Positions 34,580 through 45,704 of a stretch of DNA of 64,000 nt are shown here, in pieces. Origin of the DNA: Cymodocea nodosa (lineage: Eukaryota; Streptophyta; Magnoliopsida; Alismatales; Cymodoceaceae); contig JAZBRI010000008.1 of the NCBI GenBank assembly GCA_036874045.1, positions 11,981,001 to 12,045,000 on the forward strand. The letters are read 5' to 3'. A program made the translations under genes and the position numbers. A model generated the notes under the pieces. That model ran no database searches. It saw only the letters and a list, made by a program, of their open reading frames with translations, and was not told the DNA's origin. How positions within the stretch are numbered: the stretch's first letter is position 1; each line of letters begins with the position of its first letter.

Positions 34580-35105
34580 TTTAGACAACTCGTTAAGTTA
34601 GAGTTTTGTTTGTATAGAGGTCACATGAGAACTCGTTAAGTTAGAGGCTTAAAGGTTAAAATAGGTCATGTGATAACTCGTTAAGTTAGTGAGTAAAAGA
34701 AGAGACGAACTCGTTAAGTTAGTGTTATACATGTGGTGAAATTATAAGTTACGAATGTTGTATTGTATCACGTGAGGTGCACATGTTTAACTCGTTAAGT
34801 TAACATAACTAAACGCGTTGAGTTGCTATATTGAACACTAAGGCAACGCGTTAGGTTAGCGTTATAAACTTAAGTTGTTATTTTTGCACGTGGTAAAATT
34901 CTTATTATAAAAACTTTTGTTTATTACTAGTTCGTTGAGTTATCATAACACAACGGAAATGGTTCGTTGAGTTATCATAACACAACGGAGATGGTTCATT
35001 GATATAGCATAACACCACAGACTTAGTTCGTTGAGTTAGCTACAATACTTGTCATGTGAAATGGCACATGAGGAACTCGTTAAGTTAGAAACGTTAAGTT
35101 ATATA
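34580..35105 (+). promoter_or_regulatory. U3 array of TCG-N4-GTTA words and G-boxes (alpha LTR)
   Basis: About ten copies of CTCGTTAAGTTA or TTCGTTGAGTTA occur in about 520 bp, several preceded by CACGTG or its C-to-T variants. The same array is at 12760-13270, 18890-19445, 28350-28910, 45975-46490 and 54270-54800. Position upstream of the TATA box suggests an enhancer; the binding factor is unknown. CCGTTG/CAACGG also fits a plant MYB core, and CACGTG the bZIP/bHLH G-box. Confidence 0.7.
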
Positions 35106-35390
35106 TATATACTTGTGTTACTCGTTTAGTTAACATTAAAGTAACGACTTATTATTACACTGATGAAAAATTTTTGGACGAGAAAGTTTATTTTGTAGGA
35201 AATTTTTCAGAGATCTAGGACTGATGATTAAAGAAAATTCGAAATATAAACGTGGGTTAGAACGTGTGTGTTTCGATGAAGGAAAAAGAAAAGACGTGGA
35301 GAAGTGGAAAACTGGTAGTGGTTAAATGTGAAGCATATGCATGAAATGAAGATACAGTATAAAATGCATAGAATTCTCATTGATAAATTT

Positions 35391-35563
35391 ATCCTTGCAC
35401 ACAAAAAGAAAAATCTTTTCAAGGATCAAACCATCCTTGTACACAAAAAGAAAAATCTTTTCGAGGAACAAACCATCCTTGCACACAAAAAGAAAAATCT
35501 TTTCAAGGATCAAACCATCCCTGCACACTAAAAGAAAAATCTTTTTTAGGGATGAAAAACACC
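35391..35563 (+). repeat. Four 42-bp hairpin modules in the transcript leader of alpha
   Basis: Each unit reads ATCCTTG, then AAAAAGAAAAATCTTTT, then CAAGGAT. The outer 7 bp and the inner AAAGA/TCTTT pair with themselves. The array starts 27 bp after TATAAAA, so it should be near the 5' end of the RNA (R/U5). Element C carries four units in each LTR, B two, alpha-2 one. Confidence 0.85.
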
Positions 35564-36010
35564 TTCTCGAGGAAAATCTCTCAAGTGGAAGAATGTTTAG
35601 TGAGGCATAAAAAGGTAAGATTTTCGTCATTGAAGATTTGAAGTATTAGAAGAAAGCAAATTCGGTGAGGCATGAAAAGACAAGATATTCGTCACTGAAG
35701 AATTGCTGAAGAAGAAAAAGAAGAAGAAGAAAGATCTCAAACAGGGAGAAAAGTTTTAAATTCCGCAAATTAGTTTTCTCTGTTTGTAGTTATGAAATTG
35801 TTTAGATGATATATGGTATCGAGTTATAATTGCATCTACAATTTCTAAGGAGAATTGAATTGTATATTGTAATTGAAACCATGAATAAAAATGATTTTAT
35901 GAAAATAATGTCTCGACTTGTTTTTGAGAATTAAAGTTTCAATTATATTTCATAAAATATTAAAAATACACAATTCACCCCCCTCTTGTGTAGCCATACG
36001 ATCCTACAAG

Positions 36011-36022
36011 TGGTATTAGAGC
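36011..36022 (+). other. Primer binding site of element C
   Basis: TGGTATTAGAGC, a C-to-T variant of the tRNA-Met site, 2 bp after the LTR. Confidence 0.93.
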
Positions 36023-36208
36023 TTTGTTAATAATCTTTGATATAAAATCGATATCAACTTATTTAATATCATTCCTTATTCTACCTTCCTTGTTTTTAAA
36101 CAGAAATTAATATCTGAGCATACGTTTAACTTTCTTGATTTAAGGCTCAAATTGTTTTAAAGTTTTTAGACTATTTAAAATCAAATAGGTTGAAAAATCT
36201 AAGGTAAA

Positions 36209-38310
36209 ATGGCTACTGGAAATGGTAATTTTTCTCTATATATAAGGCCAAAATCTTAATCGTCCTCCTTTATTTGATGAAATACATTTTGAATATTTGA
36301 AATATAGGATGACTGTTTTTCTTCAAAGTATAGATCATAAGTTGTGGTTCATGATTTCTAAACCATATACTCCGCTAACTACTCCTTATAATACTTGGAC
36401 AATTACTGAAAAGGAAAATGAAACTCTGAATGCTAAGGGCTTAAATATTTTATTTTGTGCATTGAGTTATGAACAGTTCAGTAAAGTGTCGGCATATAAA
36501 TCTGCTTATGAGGTGTGGCATGCATTAGAAGTTTCGCATGAAGGTACTTCTCAAGTTAAAGAGACAAAAATAAACATGTTGATTCATAAGTATGAACTCT
36601 TTAAGATGCATGTAGACGAAAATATTTCTAAGATGTTTTCCAGATTTCTTGATATCATAAACTCTTTAAAATGTTTAGGAAAGAATTTTGAACAGAAGGA
36701 TTTGGTGAGGAAAATTGTCAGATCCCTAAGTTCTAAATGGTCTCAGAAAGTAACATCAATTGAGGAATCACGAGATTTAAATGTTTATACTATGAATGAA
36801 CTTATAGGAAATTTAACAGCTTATGAAGTTCAATTAAATGAATCACTGAGTCACAACAAACTAAAAATGAAGAAAGAAATAGTCTTCGAAATTAATTCAG
36901 ATTCTGATATATCTACTGGTTCTGACGAGGATTTGATTTTGCTAACTAGGAAATTCAAGAAAGCATGGAAAGCTAGGAAAAAGCAAAGGAACAAAAATGA
37001 TAAACCCTCAACATCAAAATCATTGAATGACAAGAATTCTTCATCCAGAAAGTATGTATGTTACAACTGTAAGAAACTTGGACATCTTTCTCCAGATTGT
37101 CCTCTGAGGAAAAATGAAAAGCAAAGTAGGACAAATTAGAAGAAGACGGCTTAGAAAACTCAGAAAAAGTTTTACAAGAAAAAGGCTTTGAAGGTCACTT
37201 GGGATGACACGTCTGAAGAGTCTGAATCTGAGGAATCAGCATCAAAATTTTCACATTCAGAAGGAGAACAAGAGTTAGAAGACGTTGCTCATGTGTGCTT
37301 CATGGCAGATGAGTCTGAGGTAATATTTGATCCTGAAAGTCATTCAGATTTCAACTTTGATGAATTATTATGTGCTTATCATGCATTATTACAAAAACTT
37401 AAAGTATGTAAACTGGAAAATAATAATATTAGAAAATCTTCATCCATTATGGAAGAAGAAAATTGTTTCTTGTCTACTAGTTTAGAAAAGTTTAAATGTG
37501 ATAATGAAAATCATGCTAGAGATTTGCAAAAATTTAGATTTAATGAATGTATCTTGCATGAACAAATACAGAATATAAATGTTGAAAAATTGAAGATAGA
37601 ATCTGAAAATGAAATGTTGAGAAACAATATAAATGAACTTGAATTAGAGATAGAAAAATTAAAATTGAGAGAGCAAGATTTAAATTCTACCTTTGAGAAA
37701 TGGAATTTAAGTCAAACTAAGTTAGACAAACTAACTAGTACCCTTGCAGTGTCTTATAAATTTGGCTTAGGATTTGATTATCCTGAATATCCTGAATCCC
37801 AAGCCAATAAAGGATTTATTAGTTGCAGTTCAAGTAAATCTAAGACTAAAATTCCTTTTATTATGAAACAAGGTAATAAATATGTAGAAGTAGGTACTTC
37901 AAGGGATGAATCATGCAGTAATAATATAAATCGATGTGATTTGTCAAATTGTACTTCTAACATGACTATAAATGTTTCTAAAAATCTTGTTTCTTGTTCT
38001 AGAAATTCAGTTTCTAATGTTTCTAAAATTTCAGACAATTATAGTAAACTGAAAATTCAGAAACCTGAGCATGTAATTCAATACACTGGTATTAGACCAA
38101 TTACTCATTCTACATGTGATAAAACAAAAAATTCTTGTGTAGAAAAAGATTTTGTATGTACGGAAAGTGTTAATACAAGTACAAAATCTTGGTATGAACT
38201 TACAGAAATGTATAAGCATGACCAAAATAAATTAACATCTGATAAAAATATGTGTTGTAGGAGGAAACAACATCAAAATGGATCTTGGACAGTAGAGCGT
38301 CAAGTCACGT
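36209..38310 (+). pseudogene. Gag of element C with zinc knuckle and coiled-coil tail
   Basis: The ATG at 36209 opens MATGNGNFSL and is frameshifted after about ten codons by a one-base gain near 36240. It is open again from 36297. UBN2 capsid, zinc knuckle CYNCKKLGHLSPDC (about 37060-37101), acidic Ser/Glu segment and coiled coil follow. TAG at 37137-37139 and 37152-37154 replace CAG codons present in B. About 220 bp before protease are missing relative to B, which shifts the frame into protease. Confidence 0.93.
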
Positions 38311-41300
38311 GACCGGACAAAAAGGTCTATTACAAAATTTTACAAATACCATGAAAGGAAGTGTAACATTTGGAAACAAAAGCAAAGATAAAATTATAGG
38401 TATGGGCAATGTTCAAATAACTCCTACTTGTGTTATTTCGAATGTACTATATGTAGAAAACCTAGGATTTAATTTGCTGAGTGTTATAAAACTAACTGAA
38501 AATGGATATTATGTAGTGTTTGAAGATAATGTATGAAAAATAATTGATAAAAATATTGATGAAATTAAGTTTATTGCTAAAAGAAAAGGTTCTGTATGTA
38601 TTTTATCTTTACCTTCTAGTGCAGTTGATTTAAATTCATGTTTGCTAGCTGAAACTAGTGATGCATATCTATGGCATAGAAGGATTGGACATATAAATAT
38701 GAGACTGTTACATAAACTATCTAGAAAACATTTAGTGAGAGGTTTACCAAAGATTAAATACTCAAAGAACTTTACGTGTGACGCATGTGAGTTAGGTAAA
38801 CTTCACAAAAACTCTTTTAAATCCAAAACTGATATTTCAAGCAAGAGAGTCTTAGAACTTATACGTATGGATCTATTTGGACCAACAAGAATCATGAGTC
38901 TTGGAGGTAAACAATATGTATTTGTTTTACTAGATGACTTCTCTAGATACACTTGGGTATATTTTCTAGCATCTAAGACAGAAGTTTTTGAAAAATTTAA
39001 AATGTTTTGCAATTTTGTTCAAAATGAGCAAAGTGTCTCTATTCAAAAACTTAGGAGTGATCATGGAACTGAATTTGATAATGATCAAATGGATAATTAT
39101 TGTAATGAGCATGGCATTGATCACAGATTTTCTTTTCCATGAGCACTGTGTCAAAATGGTGTTGTTGAGAGAAAGAATAGATCACTTCAAGAAATGGCCA
39201 GAACTATGTTGAATGAGCATAAGTTACCTCAAAATCTTTGGGCTGAAGTAGTAAATACAGCTTGTTATGTTATTAACAGAAGTCATTTAAGACCTCATGT
39301 TAATAAAACTCATTTTGAAATTATGATTAATAGGGTTCCAAAAATTTCCTATATGAAACCATTTGGCTGCAAGTGTTTTATTCTTAATACTAAGGATAAA
39401 AGGGATAAATTTGAAGCCGAATCGGATGAAGGAATTTTTGTAGGTTACTCTACTAGAAGTAAAGCCTATAGAGTATATAACAAGACCTCTAGGACTATTG
39501 AAGAAACCCTCCATGTAAGCTTCAATGAAAATTGTCTTAGAGAATCTCAATGTAAAGCTAATAATGATGATATGATCAATTTTCCAAATGAGTTAGAGAT
39601 CAATAGAGAGATTGATGATTTATCTGAGAAAATCAAAAATATGAACTTAAATGATCAAACTAATGATGAAAGTGATGAACTTTCAGATGTTGATGAGAAT
39701 ATTGAGGAAAATCAGAGAAATTGGCGTTATTCTTCATCACATCCCATTACTCAAGTCATTGGTAATATTAATGAGGGAGTTAAAACTAGAGCTTCAGTAA
39801 ATTTAAATAGTATGTGTATGTTTGTTTCTATGGTGGAACAAAGGAATATACAAGAAGCATTATCTGATGAAAATTGGATAGTGGCAATGCAAGAAGAACT
39901 AAATCAATTCATCAGAAATGATGTATGGGAATTAGTCTCTCCACCAGAAAATCAGTCCATAATAGGTACAAAGTGGATCTTTAGAAACAAAATTAACGAA
40001 ACTGGTCAAATTATAAGGAATAAAGCTAGATTAGTTGCACAAGGGTATACACAGGAAGAAGGATTAGATTATGATGAAACATTTGCTCCTGTGGCTAGGT
40101 TGGAAAGTATTAGAATATTATTGGCCTATGCTTGTTATATGGATTTTAAATTATATCAAATGGATTTAAAGAGTGCATTTCTAAATGGTTTAATTAATGA
40201 AGAAGTCTATGTAAAACAACCACCTGGATTTGAAGATATTAAAAATCCTTACTTTGTGTATAAATTGAAGAAAGCCTTATATGGTTTGAAGTAAGCACCT
40301 AGATCATGGTGTGAAAGATTGTCTACTTTTTTAATAGAAAAAGGTTATATCATGGGAAAATTGGATCATACTCTATTTATTAAGGGAGATGGTAAAGATC
40401 AGATTGTTCAAATATACGTGGATGATATAATCTTTGGAGCAACCTCTGATAAGTTGATAGAAATTTTCTCTAAAGAGATGACTAATCAGTTTGAAATGAG
40501 TATGATAGGAGAACTTTCATATTTTCTAGGACTTCAAATTAAGCAAATGGATAAAGGTATATTTTTAAATCAGGAAAAATATGCCGATGAAATGCTTAAG
40601 AAATTTAATTTTAATGATACAAGGATTCGAGGAACTCCTATGAGTATTACTTTAAAGTTAGATATTGATGACATAGGAAAATCTATAGATCAAAGAAAAT
40701 ACAGAAGTATGATTAGTTCTTTACTTTATTTGATTGCTAGTAGACCTGATATTATGTTTGCTGTGTGTGTTTGTGCTAGATTTCAATCTAATCCTAAAGA
40801 ATCACACTTAATTGTAGTTAAAAGAATATTTAGATATATACAAGGAACTAAAAATTTCAGACTGTATTATTCTAAGGATAGTTCAATAGATCTTATAGGA
40901 TATACTGATGCTGATTATGCAAGATCTAAATCTGATAGAAAGAGTACCAGTGGCACATGTCAATTATTGGGAAATAATTTGGTGTCATGGTTTAGTAAAA
41001 AGCAAAACTGTGTAGCACTTTCTACTACAGAAGCTGAATATGTTGCTGCTGCACTGTGTTGCACTCAAATTCTGTGGATAAGGCAAACTTTAGAAGATTT
41101 TGGATTATCTTATGATACAACTGAGATTTATTGTGACAGTAGTTCTGCAATAAATCTTTCCAAAAATCTTATATTACATTCAAGAGCAAAGCATATAGAG
41201 GTTAGGCATCATTTTCTAAGAGATAACGTAATTAAAGGAAAAATTAAATTAGAATTTGTGTCTAGTAAAAATCAATTAGCTGATATAATTACAAAACCTC

Positions 41301-41365
41301 TAGACGAAAATACATTATGCAACATTAGATTAAATTTAGGTATTTGTAGGCTATGTGATTTGTAA
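38260..41365 (+). pseudogene. Pol of element C: protease, integrase, RT, RNase H
   Basis: Protease is degenerate (LDSRASSHVTGQ; the catalytic DSG reads DSR). Pre-integrase YLWHRRIGHINMRLLHK and integrase CDACELGK, RMDLFGPT, RSDHGTEFDN and NGVVERKNR follow. RT has LYQMDLKSAFLNG and YVDD (40415-40426). RNase H has GYTDADYARSKSD and CDSSSAINLSKN, ending CRLCDL at 41365. Stops are TGA near 38530, TGA at 39140-39142 and TAA near 40291. The frame is otherwise nearly collinear with B. Confidence 0.95.
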
Positions 41366-42729
41366 AATGCTTAAACTCCACATAAAAAGATAAATATTAT
41401 TGATGATGTTGTTCACCTCATAGATATTATATACTTATTATAAATATCTAAAGTAATATCTAAACTACTGCTTAAGATACTATGTATTTATTGTAAAATC
41501 ATAGTAGTATCTTATTGATTTTAAGTAGTTTATCAATTTTAATGGTTTTTACGATTTTAAGTGGAAGTGTAAATGAAAAACATTAAATACTTCTGACATT
41601 CTGAAATTTGGTTAAATGTTTTCTTTGAATCAAGGAAAATGCATATGATCATGCATAAATTTGACTTAATTGATTAAACTTGTAGAATAAGTTATATGTA
41701 ACTCATCTTAAACTGTTAATCAAAAGTATAAGCTTATTGAAACTGATTCATATTCTTAGTACAATCATAGAAGTAAAAATTGTATGAGATTTGTGTTTTA
41801 TTGCATCTGTATTAATGGAATACATATATACTGTGCTTAAAATGAAAAGTGCTTACAAAGTAAAAATCTTTGAGAGTTTATTGATCAGTTTGATCACGAG
41901 CCTTTTGTACTTGAGCAGATAGGTATGTAAGGATTGTTGTCCTGAAAAAGGATTCTTTAAATCTGGCAACCTAAGGTCCTGATCAGATCTGGGATTGTTG
42001 ACTGAAAGCTCATTACACAGGTACATTAGAAAGCTCTTGTATGATTCATGCTTTTCAAACTAACTTTTAAAGAAAATTATCAATATTTACTGTTTTGAAA
42101 AGAAAAAGTTGTTTCATTAATTACAGATATCTTTGAATCGCATATAGTTTATACCAATATGACTACTGATTTATTGAATCAACATTAGTACTTTTGAAAA
42201 CGTTTATTTGAGATACATTCTTTTATTCTCCTTGAATTAATCAAATTGAGTTCAAAGTTGTGTTTTGATTCATATACAGTAGGAATTGATTCTGGAAATC
42301 ATTTTTGATGATGTCAAGATAACGGAAGTCTTTGAAAAGAAAATGTAAAAGTATAGTTATACTTAACATCTATTGTCACTACAAGTATATTTTGTATTTT
42401 GATTGAATATATTTGAAGTATATTTGTAGGGGGAGCATTAACAATGTCAAAAATAGATTAATATAATTTAAAATACAAATCTTAGTTAATCTGAATTAAT
42501 GTCCTCTTAAAATCTTGATGAAATAATTTAAAAAGACAAATAAACTATTTTAGATTCAAAGGACAAAATGTTCAAATAGTTTACAATGTTCTCAAGATAA
42601 TGTTAAGTTTAGCATGTGTGTTGTTTTCGGAACGTTTCAGTTGGAAGCATCCAAAAATTATTTTAAGTGTACTAACTAGACGTTATGTTAGATAAGGTAA
42701 CGTGTAAAACTGCCTCTAGACAGTGTTTT
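41366..42729 (+). other. Long spacer between pol and ORF3 of element C
   Basis: About 1.4 kb of AT-rich sequence without a gene. It includes a purine tract TAGGGGGAG at 42427-42435. The GAATCA word at 42176-42181 is the left breakpoint of the deletion seen in B. Confidence 0.75.
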
Positions 42730-42952
42730 ACTTATTAGGTTGGATAACTCAACGAGTTATACTTGAATATTTCGGGTACCTTGATTGAATAGATTTTATA
42801 CAATATTTATTTAATTTCTAAACCTGACTTCTCTTCACGTTGAGTTATACGCCTAAAAACCCTATTTAAACACTTATTACACGGGGACTTAGGCTATTTG
42901 TAAACTTTGTCAAGAAAATCTTTCCCGCTTGTTGTTATTACAACCTGCGACG
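42730..42952 (+). promoter_or_regulatory. Candidate internal promoter for ORF3 of element C
   Basis: TAACTCAACGAGTTATA (42746-42762) and CACGTTGAGTTATA (42837-42850) are copies of the LTR enhancer word. They are followed by CCCTATTTAAAC (42860-42871), a TATA-like box about 90 bp before the ATG at 42953. Splicing from the main transcript is the alternative way to express ORF3. Confidence 0.45.
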
Positions 42953-45207
42953 ATGGTCTGCAAGTTCTACAAAGGTCGTGGCAGAGGAAAAGGCAAAAGT
43001 AGAAGAGATGCAAAAGGAAAAGAAATAGAGAATGATGAAGTTCCACGTACTTGGTTCAAGAAAATATTTCGAGTGGACAAAAGGTTAGAAGAACATTATA
43101 AAGATTACTTCTTTTCTTAGGATATATTAGATGAAGTTAGACAAGAACTTCAACATACTGATGCAAGTATTACATACATGGGTATTCGAACTAAATATGA
43201 TAGAGAATACAGAATGAAATGTGCTGAGATTGCATTTTTGGAACAGTATGCAAAATATTTGGAAAAAGGTGTAGGTTCATCAAATAGAACTCCTCAAACT
43301 CCTATAAACGGTACAAGACTACATGCATTTGAGGAAGAGTATGAATCAACTATCCCTACTCCTTTATATTCAAAACAAGTAGAATCAGATATTGCTGTAG
43401 ACAAAACAAAAGTTGACAGTCTTCGAAAGGCCGTTACAATAGAAAGTGCCTTAGAAGAATTAAAGCAGAAAACTTTTATGGAGCAATTTGAAAAGAAAAT
43501 AGTAATACTTGAAAAGGAGAAACAAAAATGTTATAGAAGAAGGAAAGTCAGAAAAATTATGTCTAAGGAAACAAAGTCTAGAATTCAGATGAAAATTTAT
43601 TTCCAAAGGACAATGTATGTCTAGACATTGTACCTTATTGTACATCTGATAAACTTATCAGTTCCGAACACACTGAAACTGATGAAGATAATGAGACTTT
43701 ATTTTCCCTTGCTAGAAAACTTGAGAAGAAATCCAAGTCAAATATGAGCTCAAGTTTTTCTATTAGTACAAGTCCTGATGATGCAGAAATTGACAAATCA
43801 GAGCATCAGGCACCTGACATTGAACAAGTTATTGCAGATATAATTGACAATGTTGAGGTAGTAACTAGTTCAAAGGTTGAATTGTCTGGAGTAGCAGATA
43901 TTGAAAATGTTAAGACTCCAGAAGAGTTAAAAGTTAACCAACCTTCTACGGAATCTATAGAAGTAGAGTCTGAGAATTCACAGCATGAATCAATGGAATT
44001 ATCTGTTGAACAAAATGAACAATTATAGACAGATACACCGGCTGTAGAATTTGTGGAAAAATTGTACTCTGAACATTCTATAGAGGCTGAACAGATGAAT
44101 GTTGAGCATATTGAAAATGTTCCTAACACTGTTGAAGCTGAAGAATCAAGCTTACCTGAGCAGCTTCAAGATAATATTTTGGAAGAGGAACAACATGACA
44201 TTCATTTTGAAGAAGAGGTTCCTGAAGATGAATTAAACTCTGAATCACGGCTTCAGGTATCACCTTCTTTGTGTACAATATTAAAAATTCAAGGTAATGC
44301 AATTCATTTTAGATCTAAAGAAGCATTGCAGAAATACAATAATCTGATTACATGTCAGATTCTGCATGCTCGTCCAATAAAATTCAGAAATTTGATGGAA
44401 ATAAGAGATCTGTTTGAGTTTCAAGGCCTCATTAAATTCTTGCCAGTAGGAACGAAATGGAAGCAATACACAGAGCTTATTGCAGCTTTTTATAGCAATA
44501 TGGACAAGAATGAAAATTTTCTAAAAACTCAAATAAATGAACGGGAGTTTATGTTGTCTCCTGAGTTAATTTTTGAAGTTTTTAGATTAAAGAATGAAGG
44601 TGTTGTTGTTACCAACAGATTTGACATAATAAGACAACTGGAATGGAACATTCAATCTTTATCAAAAATTCCAGATGTATATTCTGAAATGAGATTAATG
44701 GAAAATCTGAATGCAAAGGCAAGATTTATTGCAAATATATTGCATGCAAATTTATTTCAAAGAGTTGGACACAATTTGGAAGTTAGCAGAGGCTATTTAT
44801 ATGCAACTTATGGCCTGCTGAATAGAATTCAAATCAATTGGTTTGATGTTTTCACTTCTCAACTATAGCATATCAGTTCAAAGTTATTTTATGGTGATGC
44901 TGTATGTAGACTCATTGCAAGCCAATTGAATTTATCCGACTAGCCCTCTGAATCTAAAGGCATTAGAGCATTTAGTGTCAAAGATTTGCAAAAATTCTAG
45001 GCCATGCATAAACCTCAACGACAACAACAACAACAACCTAATACAGACCATATACAACAACAACAACAAAGTTATTCAGTTCAAGCAGAACAGCAAACCC
45101 AGCTACCTCCTGACTTAGATGTAATGCTTAACGACATCAGAAATGATATTAGGCATCTAGGAGATAAAATATGTAATGCTATAAGTGATATACTTAGGAG
45201 GGGTTGA
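42953..45207 (+). pseudogene. ORF3 of element C: post-pol protein with plant transposon-protein-like domain
   Basis: The ATG at 42953 begins a basic N-terminus (MVCKFYKGRGRGKGKSRRD). After it come an acidic, Glu-rich middle (43744-44250), a globular domain (44280-44950) and a Gln-rich tail ending NAISDILRRG. The domain shows LHARPIKFRN, DLFEFQGL, YTELIAAFYSNM and MLSPELIFEV, a pattern I associate with the 'putative plant transposon protein' family. I see no signal peptide or membrane helix, so an envelope role is unlikely. In-frame TAG stops lie at 43118, 44026, 44866, 44941 and 44998; a frameshift lies near 43590. Its role is unknown. It occupies the env-like slot of Sireviruses. Confidence 0.7.
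45016..45072 (+). repeat. CAA repeats encoding polyglutamine in ORF3
   Basis: Two (CAA)n runs encode Gln stretches near the ORF3 C-terminus. Equivalent runs are in B (20340-20405, reverse) and alpha-2 (53275-53325), with different lengths. Confidence 0.85.
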
Positions 45208-45704
45208 TAACTGTTTTTGTTTGTTTCTGTATACAAAATGTAATGTTTGTATTACTTGTTTGATTCATTGAACAATACATTTTTCTGTAAATGTGTTCAA
45301 TTATTATTCTTGTTTAAAGAAATCATTGTTGTAATTCTCTTATATACATATATATATTCTCTGTAATTATCTTTTTGATTAATGACAAAAAGGGGGAGAA
45401 ATATTATAAAAAGATGATTATGATCTTAATTGCATATATATTATAAAAGGAGATGCTATTTAAATAGTTATTGTAATCTAACAGATGATAACTAGAAAAC
45501 TGATACTTATATAATTATTGACATCTGAGAGTTTTAGTTATGAGAGGTAAAATTTACACAAACAATAGAAATAAGCTTAAGTGAACTTAAGTCAACAAAC
45601 AAGTTTGTTGAATTAAAAGTTAACCCAATGAAGGTGCTTTGTTGAGTTAAACATATTTCATAATTGATTTAATATGGTTTTGTCATCATCAAAAAGGGGG
45701 AGAT
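45208..45704 (+). other. 3' non-coding region and polypurine tracts of element C
   Basis: There are two tracts: AAAAAGGGGGAGAA at 45387-45400 and the LTR-adjacent AAAAAGGGGGAGAT at 45691-45704. No gene is supported. Confidence 0.9.

Larger units (their letters stand above)
34310..36008 (+). repeat. 5' LTR of element C (1699 bp)
   Basis: It starts TGTTGAGTATTTTTG and ends GATCCTACA. U3 word array at 34580-35105; TATAAAA at 35358-35364; four hairpin modules of 42 bp starting at 35391, 35433, 35475 and 35517; then a direct repeat present twice (35584-35700). Confidence 0.95.

Noticed and set aside
35322-35630. Minus-strand 102-residue frame with a repeated EKIFLFVCKDGL motif
   Set aside because: It is the translation of the 42-bp hairpin modules; the repeat is a DNA/RNA feature, varies in number and has no start context.
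38240-38275. The 220-bp gap of C relative to B as removal of an intron (spliced copy)
   Set aside because: C keeps bases GTGTTGTAG before the join, which splicing at the GT and AG seen in B would have removed; microhomology deletion fits better.
43118-43120. Programmed UAG readthrough within ORF3
   Set aside because: Several TAGs occur in the same ORF, and three of them (44866, 44941, 44998) correspond to CAG or TGG in copy B, so decay is simpler.
42953-45207. ORF3 as a retroviral-type envelope
   Set aside because: No signal peptide, fusion peptide or membrane helix can be seen; the protein is charged and Gln-rich.
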